Notes under the pieces: generated by a model
Told to the model about the DNA's origin: nothing
The model's database searches: none
The model's input: only the letters and a program-made list of their open reading frames with translations
Translations under genes and position numbers: made by a program
Shown here: piece after piece, positions 1 through 6,037 of the stretch
How positions within the stretch are numbered: position 1 is the first letter of the stretch
Layout of the letters: each line of letters begins with the position of its first letter
Assembly (NCBI GenBank): GCA_021160565.1
Contig: JAGHCG010000227.1
Span: 1 to 6,103, forward strand
Length of the DNA stretch: 6,103 nucleotides
DNA from: a bacterium
Lineage (GTDB): Bacteria; Ratteibacteria; UBA8468; B48-G9; JAFGKM01
Reading direction: 5' to 3'

Positions 1-339
1 CACAATAACTGGTTACTGAATATAGTAAGTCACAGGGAAGGGGAAGTGGGAGCAGTTCTTATAAGGGCAGTGGAACCAGTTGAAGGAATTGAAGTGATGA
101 AGAAAGTGAGAAAAAGAGAGAAACTTGAAGAATTGACAAATGGTCCTGGAAAATTCACACAGAGTTTTTTCATAGATGATAAACTGGAAGGAGTTGATAT
201 TCTCAGTTCAGAAGAAATTTATTTACTTGATACAGATTTAAAATTTGAAATTGGTACTTCAAAAAGAATTGGTGTTAAGTGTGATTTACCTGAAAATTAC
301 AGATTTTTCATTCGCAATAATAAATTTGTTTCAAAATAA
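1..339 (+). CDS. DNA-3-methyladenine glycosylase (AAG/MPG family), 3' part only
   Basis: This is the C-terminal 112 residues of an alkyladenine DNA glycosylase, which removes alkylated purines such as 3-methyladenine in base excision repair. The reading frame is open from base 1, so the gene starts before the window. Seen: NWLLNIVS (residues 3-10), matching the human AAG stretch that carries Asn169; GAVLIRAVEP (17-26), the counterpart of human VLLRALEP; then LTNGPGKFTQ, the family's NGPGKL.QA signature; RIGV; and a closing RFFIRNNKFVSK, which resembles the usual R-F-Y-I-x-G-N-x-x-V-S end. The catalytic Glu and the stacking Tyr/His of the family lie in the missing N-terminal half, so activity cannot be judged. 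The family is usually about 190-200 residues, so some 80-90 residues are off the window. An internal GTG at base 46 is not a credible start because it would cut the fold. The stop codon abuts the stop of the convergent M16 protease. Confidence 0.94.
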   Translation, partial: HNNWLLNIVSHREGEVGAVLIRAVEPVEGIEVMKKVRKREKLEELTNGPGKFTQSFFIDDKLEGVDILSSEEIYLLDTDLKFEIGTSKRIGVKCDLPENYRFFIRNNKFVSK

Positions 340-1608
340 TTATAATCTTTTCCCAATTTTCAAAATTTTTTCCTCATTTCCTTCTGGTCCAATCAATGCA
401 AGATAAAAGTTCTCTTTTTTGAAGATTTCTCCTGCCACCTCTTCTATATCCTTTTTCTCCACTTTATTTATCTTCTGAACAACCTCATCAACAGTGGATA
501 GTTTATCTTTAAGCAATCTCTGTTCTCCAAGCCACATCATATATTCAAGGTTATCTTCAAGTCCCATTAAAAATTGGGAAATAAGAAATTTTTTCCCTCT
601 TTCAATTTCATCTTCTTTCACACCTTTCTCCTTTATTTCTATAAGTTCACTCACTATAGCATCTATTGCTTTTTCTGTATTTTGAGGTGAAACTCCTGCT
701 GCAATTGCAAAAATTCCAGTATCGTCATAATGTCTTGTAAAACTTCTTATTTCATAAGCAAGTCCGAGTTTTTCCCTTATTCTGTTGAATAATCTGCTGC
801 TCATATTTCCACCAAGAATTACATTTAAAACTGCCAATGGATATTTTTTTTCATCATTTCTTGAAAATCCAAATCCACCAATGACGATATGGGATTGTTC
901 TGTTTCCTTTTTTATAATTTTTACTTTTGGTCCTTTTGGTTTTCCATTCCACTTTTCAAATTCATTTTTTCTCTTCACTTTCACATCAGAGAAATATTTT
1001 TCAATATATTCTTTCATTTTATCTTCCTTAATATTTCCCACAATGCTTATAACAATATTTTCACCGGTATAATGATTCTCAATATACTGGAAAATCTGCT
1101 CCTTTGTGATACTTCCAACAGTTTCTGGAGTTCCTGCAATTGGTCTTCCAAGAGGATGGTTTTCAAAAAGTATTTCATCAAATATTTCATGGACATATTT
1201 TGCAGGAATATCCATATACATTTTTATTTCCTCTATTATAACATTTCTCTCTTTTTCCATATCCTCATCTTTAAAAAATGGATTTTTTATCATATCAGAT
1301 AAAACATCAATACTTGTTTCTGTATAATCTGAAAGAATTTTTATCCAGTAACAAGTTGCTTCTGCTGAAGTAAATCCATTAAATGTTCCACCAACTCCTT
1401 CAATTGCTTCTTTAATCTGGTCTCCTGTCCTGTTTTTTGTTCCTTTAAAAAGAAGATGTTCAATAAAGTGAGAAATTCCTGCCAGTTTTTCTTCTTCAAA
1501 TCTACTCCCATTTTTTATCCATACTCCAATTGCTATTGAATGAAATTCAGGAATATTTTTGTAGATTATCTTTGTTCCTGTATTTAACCCATATTCTTTC
1601 CAGTCCAT
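340..1608 (-). CDS. M16-family zinc metalloprotease (processing-peptidase-like, M16B)
   Basis: A 422-residue cytosolic metalloprotease of the pitrilysin/mitochondrial processing peptidase type, probably degrading or trimming peptides. The inverted zinc motif HxxEH is present as HFIEH (His47, Glu50, His51), with the third ligand at Glu127 in ERNVIIEEI, 76 residues after His51, as expected. All catalytic residues are therefore intact. The N-terminal half (about 15-160) is the catalytic M16 domain. The C-terminal half (about 165-345) is the inactive homologous domain, including GGNMSSRLFNRIREKLG (266-282) and the following Ala-Tyr (Tyr285), the region of the conserved Arg/Tyr pair. The length fits M16B enzymes, which work as dimers. 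There is no signal peptide or membrane segment. The start is fixed by AAGGAG on the minus strand (1615-1620), 6 nt before the ATG. The gene appears monocistronic, diverging from the TIM-barrel operon. Its natural substrate cannot be read from the sequence. Confidence 0.96.
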   Translation of the reverse strand: MDWKEYGLNTGTKIIYKNIPEFHSIAIGVWIKNGSRFEEEKLAGISHFIEHLLFKGTKNRTGDQIKEAIEGVGGTFNGFTSAEATCYWIKILSDYTETSIDVLSDMIKNPFFKDEDMEKERNVIIEEIKMYMDIPAKYVHEIFDEILFENHPLGRPIAGTPETVGSITKEQIFQYIENHYTGENIVISIVGNIKEDKMKEYIEKYFSDVKVKRKNEFEKWNGKPKGPKVKIIKKETEQSHIVIGGFGFSRNDEKKYPLAVLNVILGGNMSSRLFNRIREKLGLAYEIRSFTRHYDDTGIFAIAAGVSPQNTEKAIDAIVSELIEIKEKGVKEDEIERGKKFLISQFLMGLEDNLEYMMWLGEQRLLKDKLSTVDEVVQKINKVEKKDIEEVAGEIFKKENFYLALIGPEGNEEKILKIGKRL

Positions 1609-1614
1609 TTTCCA

Positions 1615-1620
1615 CTCCTT
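1615..1620 (-). promoter_or_regulatory. Ribosome binding site of the M16 protease
   Basis: AAGGAG on the minus strand lies 6 nt upstream of the ATG whose complement is at 1606-1608. It is a near-ideal Shine-Dalgarno site and supports the chosen start. Confidence 0.85.
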
Positions 1621-1631
1621 TTTAAGCTAAT

Positions 1632-1659
1632 TTGACTTTTTCCTATAAAATAGTATATT
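1632..1659 (+). promoter_or_regulatory. Sigma-70-type promoter of the TIM-barrel/CBS/antiporter/queG operon
   Basis: TTGACT (1632-1637) and TATATT (1654-1659) each match the consensus -35 and -10 boxes at five of six positions, with a 16-nt spacer. Transcription would start near 1666, just ahead of the ribosome binding site at 1674-1681. This is the only good rightward promoter seen between 1609 and 5176, so all four downstream genes probably depend on it. It is called from sequence alone. Confidence 0.6.
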
Positions 1660-1675
1660 ACCATAAGAACAACAA
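1647..1675 (-). promoter_or_regulatory. Possible leftward promoter of the M16 protease
   Basis: On the minus strand, TTGTTG (complement of 1670-1675) and TATTTT (complement of 1647-1652) are separated by 17 nt. Both boxes are weak. The site would overlap the rightward promoter face to face, so the two directions might compete for polymerase. The AT-richness of this 77-bp intergenic stretch makes chance matches likely. Confidence 0.3.
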
Positions 1676-1681
1676 GGAGGG
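1674..1681 (+). promoter_or_regulatory. Ribosome binding site that sets the TIM-barrel start
   Basis: AAGGAGGG ends 4 nt before the ATG at 1686. The frame also stays open upstream to an ATG at 1632, but that codon falls inside the -35 box of the likely promoter and has no such site. The 1686 start, giving the typical MRIGFM opening, is therefore preferred. Confidence 0.85.
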
Positions 1682-1685
1682 AAAA

Positions 1686-2561
1686 ATGAGAATTGGCTTT
1701 ATGATGAAGTTTGATAAGGAAAGAGTTGAATTTGCAAAAAGAATAGGATTTAAAAGTTGTGAATTGAAAGTTTCTCCTGATGATGAGTTTTTCCCTGGTA
1801 AACCCGACTGGGAGAGTAAAGCAAAAGAGGTAGCAGAGTATTATAAAGAAAATGGAATAAGGATTTCCTGTCTTGCAGGTTTTTATGTAAATCATTTTGA
1901 CCCTGAAAAAGAAGAAGAATATAAAAAACTGGTGAGAGATGTAATAATTCTTGCAGAGAAAATGGGAGTGGGAGTTGTAGCAGGATTTTCAGGAAGAATT
2001 GTGGGAGCCCCTCTTGAGGATAGTTTACCAAAATTTAAAGAAATATGGAGTGAGCATGCAAAATTTGCAGAAAATCACGGAATTAAAATTGCTTTTGAAC
2101 ACTGTCCAATGGGGAAATTTCACACTCCCTGTGGTGGTATAAACTGTATGTGTACTCCTGAGATGTGGGAAAAAGGATTTAATGAAGTTAATTCAGAAGC
2201 AATAGGTCTTGAATGGGACCCGAGCCATCTCATCTGTCAGTTTATAGACCCTGTGATTACAATAAGAGAATTTGGAGAAAGAATTTACCATGTTCATGCA
2301 AAGGATGCTCATGTTAACAGAGATATTCTTGCAAAATATGGAATATGGTATCCAGGAGCAATTGAACACTGTTTTCCTGGTTTTGGTGATACTGACTGGA
2401 ATTTGTGTATAAAGGAACTGGTGAGAAAGGGGTATAAGGGAGATTTGAATATTGAAGGATGGCATGATATGGTTTATCGGGATACTGAGGATAGAAAACT
2501 TGAAGATACAGGGCTTATAATTGCTTTTAAATATTTAAGTCAATTTGTTGTTCAGGACTAA
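1686..2561 (+). CDS. Sugar phosphate isomerase/epimerase-like TIM-barrel protein
   Basis: A 291-residue protein of the xylose-isomerase-like TIM-barrel superfamily (COG1082; AP endonuclease family 2 fold), which includes IolE-type dehydratases and sugar 3-epimerases. The four expected metal ligands are recognisable at strand ends: Glu138 in IAFEHCP, Asp178 in LEWDPSHL, His204 in HVHAKDAH, and Glu257 in LNIEGWHD. The WDPSH and HVHAKD blocks, together with TPEMW and PGFGDTDW, are typical of a bacterial subgroup annotated only as sugar phosphate isomerase/epimerase. The fold therefore predicts a divalent-metal enzyme acting on a sugar or sugar derivative, but the substrate cannot be named. It is cytosolic, with no signal peptide. 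It is unusually Cys-rich between residues 140 and 156 (C140, C149, C154, C156), where relatives carry a glycine-rich loop. It is first gene of the operon; the CBS gene follows after 12 nt. Confidence 0.92.
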   Translation: MRIGFMMKFDKERVEFAKRIGFKSCELKVSPDDEFFPGKPDWESKAKEVAEYYKENGIRISCLAGFYVNHFDPEKEEEYKKLVRDVIILAEKMGVGVVAGFSGRIVGAPLEDSLPKFKEIWSEHAKFAENHGIKIAFEHCPMGKFHTPCGGINCMCTPEMWEKGFNEVNSEAIGLEWDPSHLICQFIDPVITIREFGERIYHVHAKDAHVNRDILAKYGIWYPGAIEHCFPGFGDTDWNLCIKELVRKGYKGDLNIEGWHDMVYRDTEDRKLEDTGLIIAFKYLSQFVVQD

Positions 2562-2573
2562 AAAGGAAGGAAT

Positions 2574-3059
2574 ATGTATGGTGTGAAGGAGTTGATGAAT
2601 AAAAATGTTGTTTTTGTTGAAGTTTCCACAACTCTTGGAGAAATTCTTAAAATTTTTGATAAGTATAAGTTTCACACTCTTCCTGTGGTGGAGGAAGGTA
2701 AACTTGTGGGAATTATAGAATGGGAAGATATTTTTCAAATTTTCAAACCACATCCAAAACACATAGAAGAATTTTTATCAAGATTGACAAGTGTCCCAAA
2801 AGAATTCAGAGAAGTTTATACTCTTGATTTAACACTTGAAATCTCTCCTGAAATTCTTGTTTTATGTATTGCTGCTGACTTGATGAAAACAAATGTAGTG
2901 GTGGCTTATGAAGATGAAACGATATCTGTTGCATATGAAAAAATGACCAGAAACAATTTAAAGCGTCTTCCAGTTGTTGATAGAGAGAACAATCTGGTAG
3001 GTATAATAACTCTTCTTGATATTGTTTTTGGAATACTTAAAAAGAAAGGAATTTTCTAA
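2574..3059 (+). CDS. Stand-alone protein with two CBS domains (Bateman module)
   Basis: A 161-residue protein consisting almost entirely of a CBS pair, the module that binds adenine nucleotides (AMP, ATP, SAM and similar) and usually regulates a partner. The first CBS repeat spans about residues 1-58, with the core HTLPVVEEGKLVGIIEWEDI (34-53). The second spans about 98-158, with RLPVVDRENNLVGIITLLDI (131-150). A linker of about 40 residues (59-97), starting KPHPKHIEEFLSR, separates them. There is no enzymatic, DNA-binding or membrane segment. The ATG follows GGAAGG-type ribosome binding sequence (2563-2570). The stop codon lies 3 nt before the start of the antiporter, and part of the antiporter's ribosome binding sequence is inside this gene's end. 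That tight coupling suggests, by inference, that it senses nucleotides for the antiporter. Ligand identity is not readable from the sequence. Confidence 0.93.
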   Translation: MYGVKELMNKNVVFVEVSTTLGEILKIFDKYKFHTLPVVEEGKLVGIIEWEDIFQIFKPHPKHIEEFLSRLTSVPKEFREVYTLDLTLEISPEILVLCIAADLMKTNVVVAYEDETISVAYEKMTRNNLKRLPVVDRENNLVGIITLLDIVFGILKKKGIF

Positions 3060-3062
3060 GGA

Positions 3063-4250
3063 ATGCATACCAATGTATTTCTGTTAATAGGGTTGCTTGG
3101 AGGGTTTGGTTATTTACTTGGTAAGATATTCATGAGGTTTGGTCTTACCAGTATTCTTGGTTTTTTGCTAATTGGAGTTATTCTCGGTCCACTACTTCAT
3201 TTTCAGGTTCCTTCTGGATTTGGTGAGATTATTACAGGTTTAACTCTTTCTCTTGTGGGTTATACTGTTGGAACAAGTTTTTCACTGGATTTCCTTAAAG
3301 AGATGGGTAAGAAGATGGTAATTATCCTTGTGGTTGAAGTCATCATCACATTTATTGTTGTATTTCTTTTTGTCTATCTTCTTACAAAAAATCTTGCTCT
3401 TTCAATAATGCTTGCTTCTTTGTCAACACCAACTGCTCCAGCAGGAACAATTGCTGTTTTAAGAGACTGGAAATCGAAAGGGTCTTTAACAAATATGTTA
3501 ATAGCGATAGTAGGACTTGATGATGGAGCAGGAATTTTAATGTTTACTTTTGGAGTTGCTCTGACAAAAGGTATTCTTGGAATTCATGGAGAATTACTTT
3601 TATCAATTTTAAAATCTCTCTGGGAAATTTTTGGAGCAATAGGTCTTGGATTTATTTTTGGTTTTCTTTTTTCCTATATGGTTAAAAAAATTCAATTTTC
3701 AGAAGATGGGATTTTTTCTCTTTCTCTTGCAATTCCTTTTCTTGTTTGGGGAATTGCTCAAGAGATAAAAGTTTCTCCAATCCTTTCCTGTATGATTGTT
3801 GGAGCAACTCTTATAAATTTAAATAAAGAAAAGGGAATTCAAACAAGTAAAATTCTTGATAATGTTATGACTCCTTTCTTTATCCTATTTTTTGGAAGTG
3901 TTGGAATGAAAATAAGAATAACAGGTCTTACTAAGGTTGGTCTCATTTCTCTTCTTTACTGTATTGGAAGAACTGTTGGTAAGTGGCTTGGTGGTTATTG
4001 TGGTGGTTCAATTGCAAAAGTTGAAGAAAAAATAAAAAAATATCTTGGACCGGGGCTTTTCAATCAGGCAGGAGTTGCTGTTGGGCTTGCATATCTTACC
4101 TTTCATGAATTTCCTGGTTTTCAAAGTTTTTGTGAGACTATTCTTGTTTCAATAGCGATAACAACAGCAATTTTCCAGTTTTTTGGACCTCTTGGAGTTC
4201 AGTTTGCTATAAAGAAGGCGGGGGAAGTAACTCAACTATCTGAAAAATGA
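3063..4250 (+). CDS. CPA-family cation/proton antiporter (Na+/H+ exchanger domain)
   Basis: A 395-residue, highly hydrophobic inner-membrane protein with about 12-13 predicted membrane segments, fitting the Na+/H+ exchanger family (PF00999). Seen: FGLTSILGFLLIGVILGP (26-43), the family's opening helix motif; STPTAPAG (121-128), the unwound-helix region; and GLDDGAGI (151-158) with paired Asp153-Asp154. Paired Asp at this place is the ion-binding signature of electrogenic CPA2-type exchangers such as NapA. Further motifs are PFFILFFGSVGMKI (271-284), IGRTVGKWLGG (301-311) and NQAGVAVGLA (334-343). The role inferred is exchange of Na+ or K+ for H+ for pH or salt homeostasis; the cation cannot be determined. 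It lacks the cytosolic TrkA-N/TrkA-C (RCK) domains that many CPA2 proteins carry at the C-terminus, and ends soon after the last helix; the CBS protein upstream may supply that regulatory role. Its last four bases overlap the queG start. Confidence 0.92.
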   Translation: MHTNVFLLIGLLGGFGYLLGKIFMRFGLTSILGFLLIGVILGPLLHFQVPSGFGEIITGLTLSLVGYTVGTSFSLDFLKEMGKKMVIILVVEVIITFIVVFLFVYLLTKNLALSIMLASLSTPTAPAGTIAVLRDWKSKGSLTNMLIAIVGLDDGAGILMFTFGVALTKGILGIHGELLLSILKSLWEIFGAIGLGFIFGFLFSYMVKKIQFSEDGIFSLSLAIPFLVWGIAQEIKVSPILSCMIVGATLINLNKEKGIQTSKILDNVMTPFFILFFGSVGMKIRITGLTKVGLISLLYCIGRTVGKWLGGYCGGSIAKVEEKIKKYLGPGLFNQAGVAVGLAYLTFHEFPGFQSFCETILVSIAITTAIFQFFGPLGVQFAIKKAGEVTQLSEK

Positions 4251-5176
4251 ATTCTGCCCTTAAAAAATTCATAAAAGAAAAAGCCTTCCAGATTGGATTT
4301 GATAAAATTGGTTTTTCAAAAGTTTCTCCTGTTGAAGAAGAAATAAAGAAATTTTACCTCTCCTACCTTGAAAGAAATTACCATGGAGAGATGAAATACC
4401 TTGAAAAAAATGTGGAGGTAAGATTTAATCCAGAGAAACTCTTTCCTGAAGGGAAAACCATTATCTCACTTGCTACAAATTATTTTTCTCATATTCCAGA
4501 AAATTCAATTTTTTCAAGATATGTTACAAAAAAAGATTATCATTCTGTCATAAGAAAAAAAATGGAAATGCTGATTGAAAGTATAAAAAAAGAAATTCCA
4601 AATTTGAAAGCAAAAATTTTCGTGGATGAAGGGAAAATACTTGAAAAATACTGGGCTTTTAAATCGGGTCTTGGATGGATTGGCAAAAATACACTTCTTA
4701 TAACAGAAGAATTTGGTTCATGGGTTTTCCTTTCCGAAATTATTATAAATCTGGATGTTGAACCAGATTTGCCGGGAAGAGATTTGTGTGGTGAATGTAG
4801 GGAATGCATAGAGAAATGTCCTGTTAATGCTCTTATTGATGATAAATTGCTTGATGCAAGGAAATGTATTTCATATCTTACAATTGAAAAAAGAAAAATT
4901 TTAAATTCTGATGAGGGGAAATTTTTGAAAAAGTATGTTTTCGGATGTGATTTATGTCAGAATGTCTGTCCCTGGAACAAGAAAGCAAAAATAAAACAGG
5001 AGGAAGATTTAAATTTCCTTGGTAATTTTGTTGACCTTTCACCAGAGAGATTAAGAAAAATGGATGAGGAGGAATTTAAAAAAATTTTTTCAAATACAGT
5101 AATTTCCAGAGTTCCTTTTGAAGTATTTAAGAACAACCTCAATCTCCTCCTCAAAAATCTTCCCCACCGAGGCTAA
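4247..5176 (+). CDS. queG: Epoxyqueuosine reductase QueG (short form)
   Basis: A 309-residue cobalamin- and iron-sulfur-dependent enzyme that reduces epoxyqueuosine to queuosine in tRNA, the last step of queuosine synthesis. The N-terminal part (about 1-170) is the cobalamin-binding region with the likely catalytic Asp127 in VDEGKILEK and the signature GLGWIGKNTLLI (141-152). Two [4Fe-4S] motifs follow: C181-x2-C184-x2-C187-x3-C191-P, then C207 in the diagnostic DARKCISYLTIE, and C234-x2-C237-x3-C241-PWN. All eight expected cysteines are present, so it should be active. QueG of E. coli and B. subtilis is about 380 residues, with an extra C-terminal HEAT-like extension; this version stops after the core, as in a number of shorter homologues. 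It starts in an ATGA overlap with the antiporter, indicating translational coupling. No other queuosine genes are in the window. Confidence 0.96.
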   Translation: MNSALKKFIKEKAFQIGFDKIGFSKVSPVEEEIKKFYLSYLERNYHGEMKYLEKNVEVRFNPEKLFPEGKTIISLATNYFSHIPENSIFSRYVTKKDYHSVIRKKMEMLIESIKKEIPNLKAKIFVDEGKILEKYWAFKSGLGWIGKNTLLITEEFGSWVFLSEIIINLDVEPDLPGRDLCGECRECIEKCPVNALIDDKLLDARKCISYLTIEKRKILNSDEGKFLKKYVFGCDLCQNVCPWNKKAKIKQEEDLNFLGNFVDLSPERLRKMDEEEFKKIFSNTVISRVPFEVFKNNLNLLLKNLPHRG

Positions 5177-5214
5177 ACCTCCGGGTTGAGGAATGTTGAA
5201 TGTCAATGGATTCC
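5173..5214 (+). other. Two adjacent hairpins after queG, possible 3'-end structure
   Basis: The first inverted repeat is CTAAACC/GGTTGAG (5173-5179 with 5184-5190), six pairs and one A-G mismatch, closed by a TCCG loop on a C-G pair, a UNCG-type tetraloop that is very stable in RNA. It includes the queG stop codon. An overlapping alternative is CCGAGG (5167-5172) with CCTCCGG (5178-5184), with one bulged C. The second hairpin is GGAAT-g-TTGA, loop ATG, TCAA-tgg-ATTCC (5190-5214). The area is richer in G+C than its surroundings. No T-tract follows either hairpin, so this is not a standard intrinsic terminator; it may protect the mRNA 3' end or be a remnant of a repeat. The remaining stretch to 5254 holds no gene. 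Confidence 0.4.
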
Positions 5215-5254
5215 ACCCACCTTGATTGCTTTTCTGAATCCCGGTTTGTAAATT

Positions 5255-5289
5255 TTCTAACCGCGTGAGTTTAACCGCGTAGGTTAGAA
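5255..5289. repeat. 35-bp direct repeat, copy 1 (with terminal inverted repeats)
   Basis: Identical over all 35 bases to 6069-6103 and in the same orientation. It begins TTCTAACC and ends GGTTAGAA, a perfect 8-bp inverted repeat. Inside are two tandem 14-mers, TAACCGCGTGAGTT (5258-5271) and TAACCGCGTAGGTT (5272-5285), differing only by GA versus AG. About 46% G+C against an AT-rich surrounding. On the minus strand, TTCTAAC/GTTAGAA and an inner CGCG/CGCG can form an 11-bp stem with a three-base bulge on one side. It lies 3 bp beyond the HEPN stop codon, so it would also be the first structure at the end of the MNT-HEPN transcript. Confidence 0.97.
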
Positions 5290-5292
5290 TTC

Positions 5293-5694
5293 TTATTTAA
5301 ATCCTTTTTCTTTTAATTTTTCTAAAACAAATTTTTTAACTTTTTCTGCTATTTCAATCGCTAATTTTGTTTCCTCTATTGAAGGAAAATAGAATTCTTC
5401 TCCATATCTTATTTCTACTGCATAAGAAGTTAAATCATCAGCATTTATTTCATATAATTTTTCAAATTCCTTATCTATTTCAATGCAAAGTTCTATCAAT
5501 TCAGCAATATCGTGTGTTTTTCTTATTTCCTTTCCATTGAATATAAGGTATGCCTTTAAATATTTTTCAATACATTGTTGCATATGGAAGCAAATAGTAT
5601 CAGTTGCTGGTTTTTCTGTTTGAAATTCATCTTTTCCTGTTTTCAAATCATTTTCTGCTTTGAGAACCCATTTTTTTACTGTCTCATTGTGCAT
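5293..5694 (-). CDS. HEPN-domain protein, putative toxin of an MNT-HEPN pair
   Basis: A 133-residue all-helical HEPN protein (PF05168 type). Seen: a start MHNETVKKWVLKAENDL typical of the family, FHMQQCIEKYLKAYLIFNGKEI (split here as FHMQQCIEKYL, 36-46, and KAYLIFNGKEI, 47-57), the KTHDI block (59-63), and YAVEIRYGEEFYFPS (91-105), the counterpart of the family's ARYPD region, followed by a last helix. HEPN proteins paired with MNT proteins are often toxins acting as RNases. In the MntA/HepT system the nucleotidyltransferase neutralises its partner by adenylylating a Tyr. Here the canonical RNase motif Rx4-6H is not visible (His occurs only at 2, 37 and 61), so RNase activity is not assured. 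Candidate tyrosines are 91, 97 and 102. It starts 2 nt after the MNT stop, so it is translationally coupled. A weak GAAGGG lies about 15 nt upstream. Confidence 0.9.
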   Translation of the reverse strand: MHNETVKKWVLKAENDLKTGKDEFQTEKPATDTICFHMQQCIEKYLKAYLIFNGKEIRKTHDIAELIELCIEIDKEFEKLYEINADDLTSYAVEIRYGEEFYFPSIEETKLAIEIAEKVKKFVLEKLKEKGFK

Positions 5695-5696
5695 TC

Positions 5697-6020
5697 TTAT
5701 ATTTCTATCCCTTCTTTTAAAACATAATAGGTCAAATATCCTACATCGTTTTTTCTTTCCGCAACAACTGGGGCTGATTGGATTATAATATCATTAGGAA
5801 TTTTATACTTCGCCAATCTTCGTTTAATTTGGGTGAGGATTTTTGTTTTAGAAATAAAATCTATTTCTCTATCAATAATTACGTAAAAATCCCAATCACT
5901 CTCTTTTTTGAATTGTCCTTTTGCTCTGCTACCAAAAAGAAATATTTTTTTTACTTTCAAACCTCTTTTTTCAATTTCTTCCACTATTACTTTTTTTGCA
6001 ACTTCAATTTCTCTCTCCAT
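5697..6020 (-). CDS. Minimal nucleotidyltransferase (MNT), putative antitoxin partner of HEPN
   Basis: A 107-residue member of the DNA polymerase beta-type nucleotidyltransferase superfamily (PF01909). The core motif is complete: FLFGSRAKGQFKKESDWD (27-44), with Gly30-Ser31 and the metal-binding Asp42 and Asp44; a third acidic residue is likely Asp77 in IPNDIII. It should therefore bind NTP and metal. It consists of the catalytic domain only, as in MNT antitoxins, and probably modifies the HEPN protein encoded 2 nt downstream. The ATG at 6020 has no convincing Shine-Dalgarno sequence, and an in-frame stop lies shortly upstream with no alternative start between. A consensus -10 box close by would leave a leader of only about 11 nt. 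Gene order is MNT then HEPN. Both genes are AT-rich like the rest of the window, so base composition does not betray transfer. Confidence 0.93.
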   Translation of the reverse strand: MEREIEVAKKVIVEEIEKRGLKVKKIFLFGSRAKGQFKKESDWDFYVIIDREIDFISKTKILTQIKRRLAKYKIPNDIIIQSAPVVAERKNDVGYLTYYVLKEGIEI

Positions 6021-6037
6021 TCTGCTGTTAATTTTAA

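Noticed and set aside
353..372. Intrinsic terminator for the glycosylase (AATTTT/AAAATT followed by T's)
   Set aside because: The stem is AT-only with almost no loop and lies in the protease coding region; too weak to call.
494..1302. Rightward open frames at 494-685, 785-1072, 889-1302 and 1106-1327
   Set aside because: All lie antisense to the M16 protease, whose frame has full domain support; their translations are hydrophobic low-complexity strings rich in Ser, Phe and Ile.
1632..1685. Longer start for the TIM-barrel protein at the ATG at 1632
   Set aside because: It would add 18 residues unlike the family and lies on the likely -35 box; the ATG at 1686 has a strong ribosome binding site.
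1584..1895. Leftward open frame of 103 codons spanning the intergenic region and the TIM-barrel start
   Set aside because: It overlaps both well-supported genes and the promoter region, has no recognisable domain, and has no fitting ribosome binding site.
1750..2762. Leftward open frames at 1750-2031, 2193-2465 and 2535-2762
   Set aside because: Antisense shadows of the TIM-barrel and CBS genes, with no family resemblance.
4540..5154. Leftward open frames at 4540-4809 and 4957-5154
   Set aside because: Antisense to queG, across its conserved iron-sulfur region.
5130..5191. Frameshift that would restore a longer QueG C-terminus with a HEAT-like extension
   Set aside because: Downstream frames close quickly or show no homologous sequence, and the frame ends after a normal core; short QueG forms exist.
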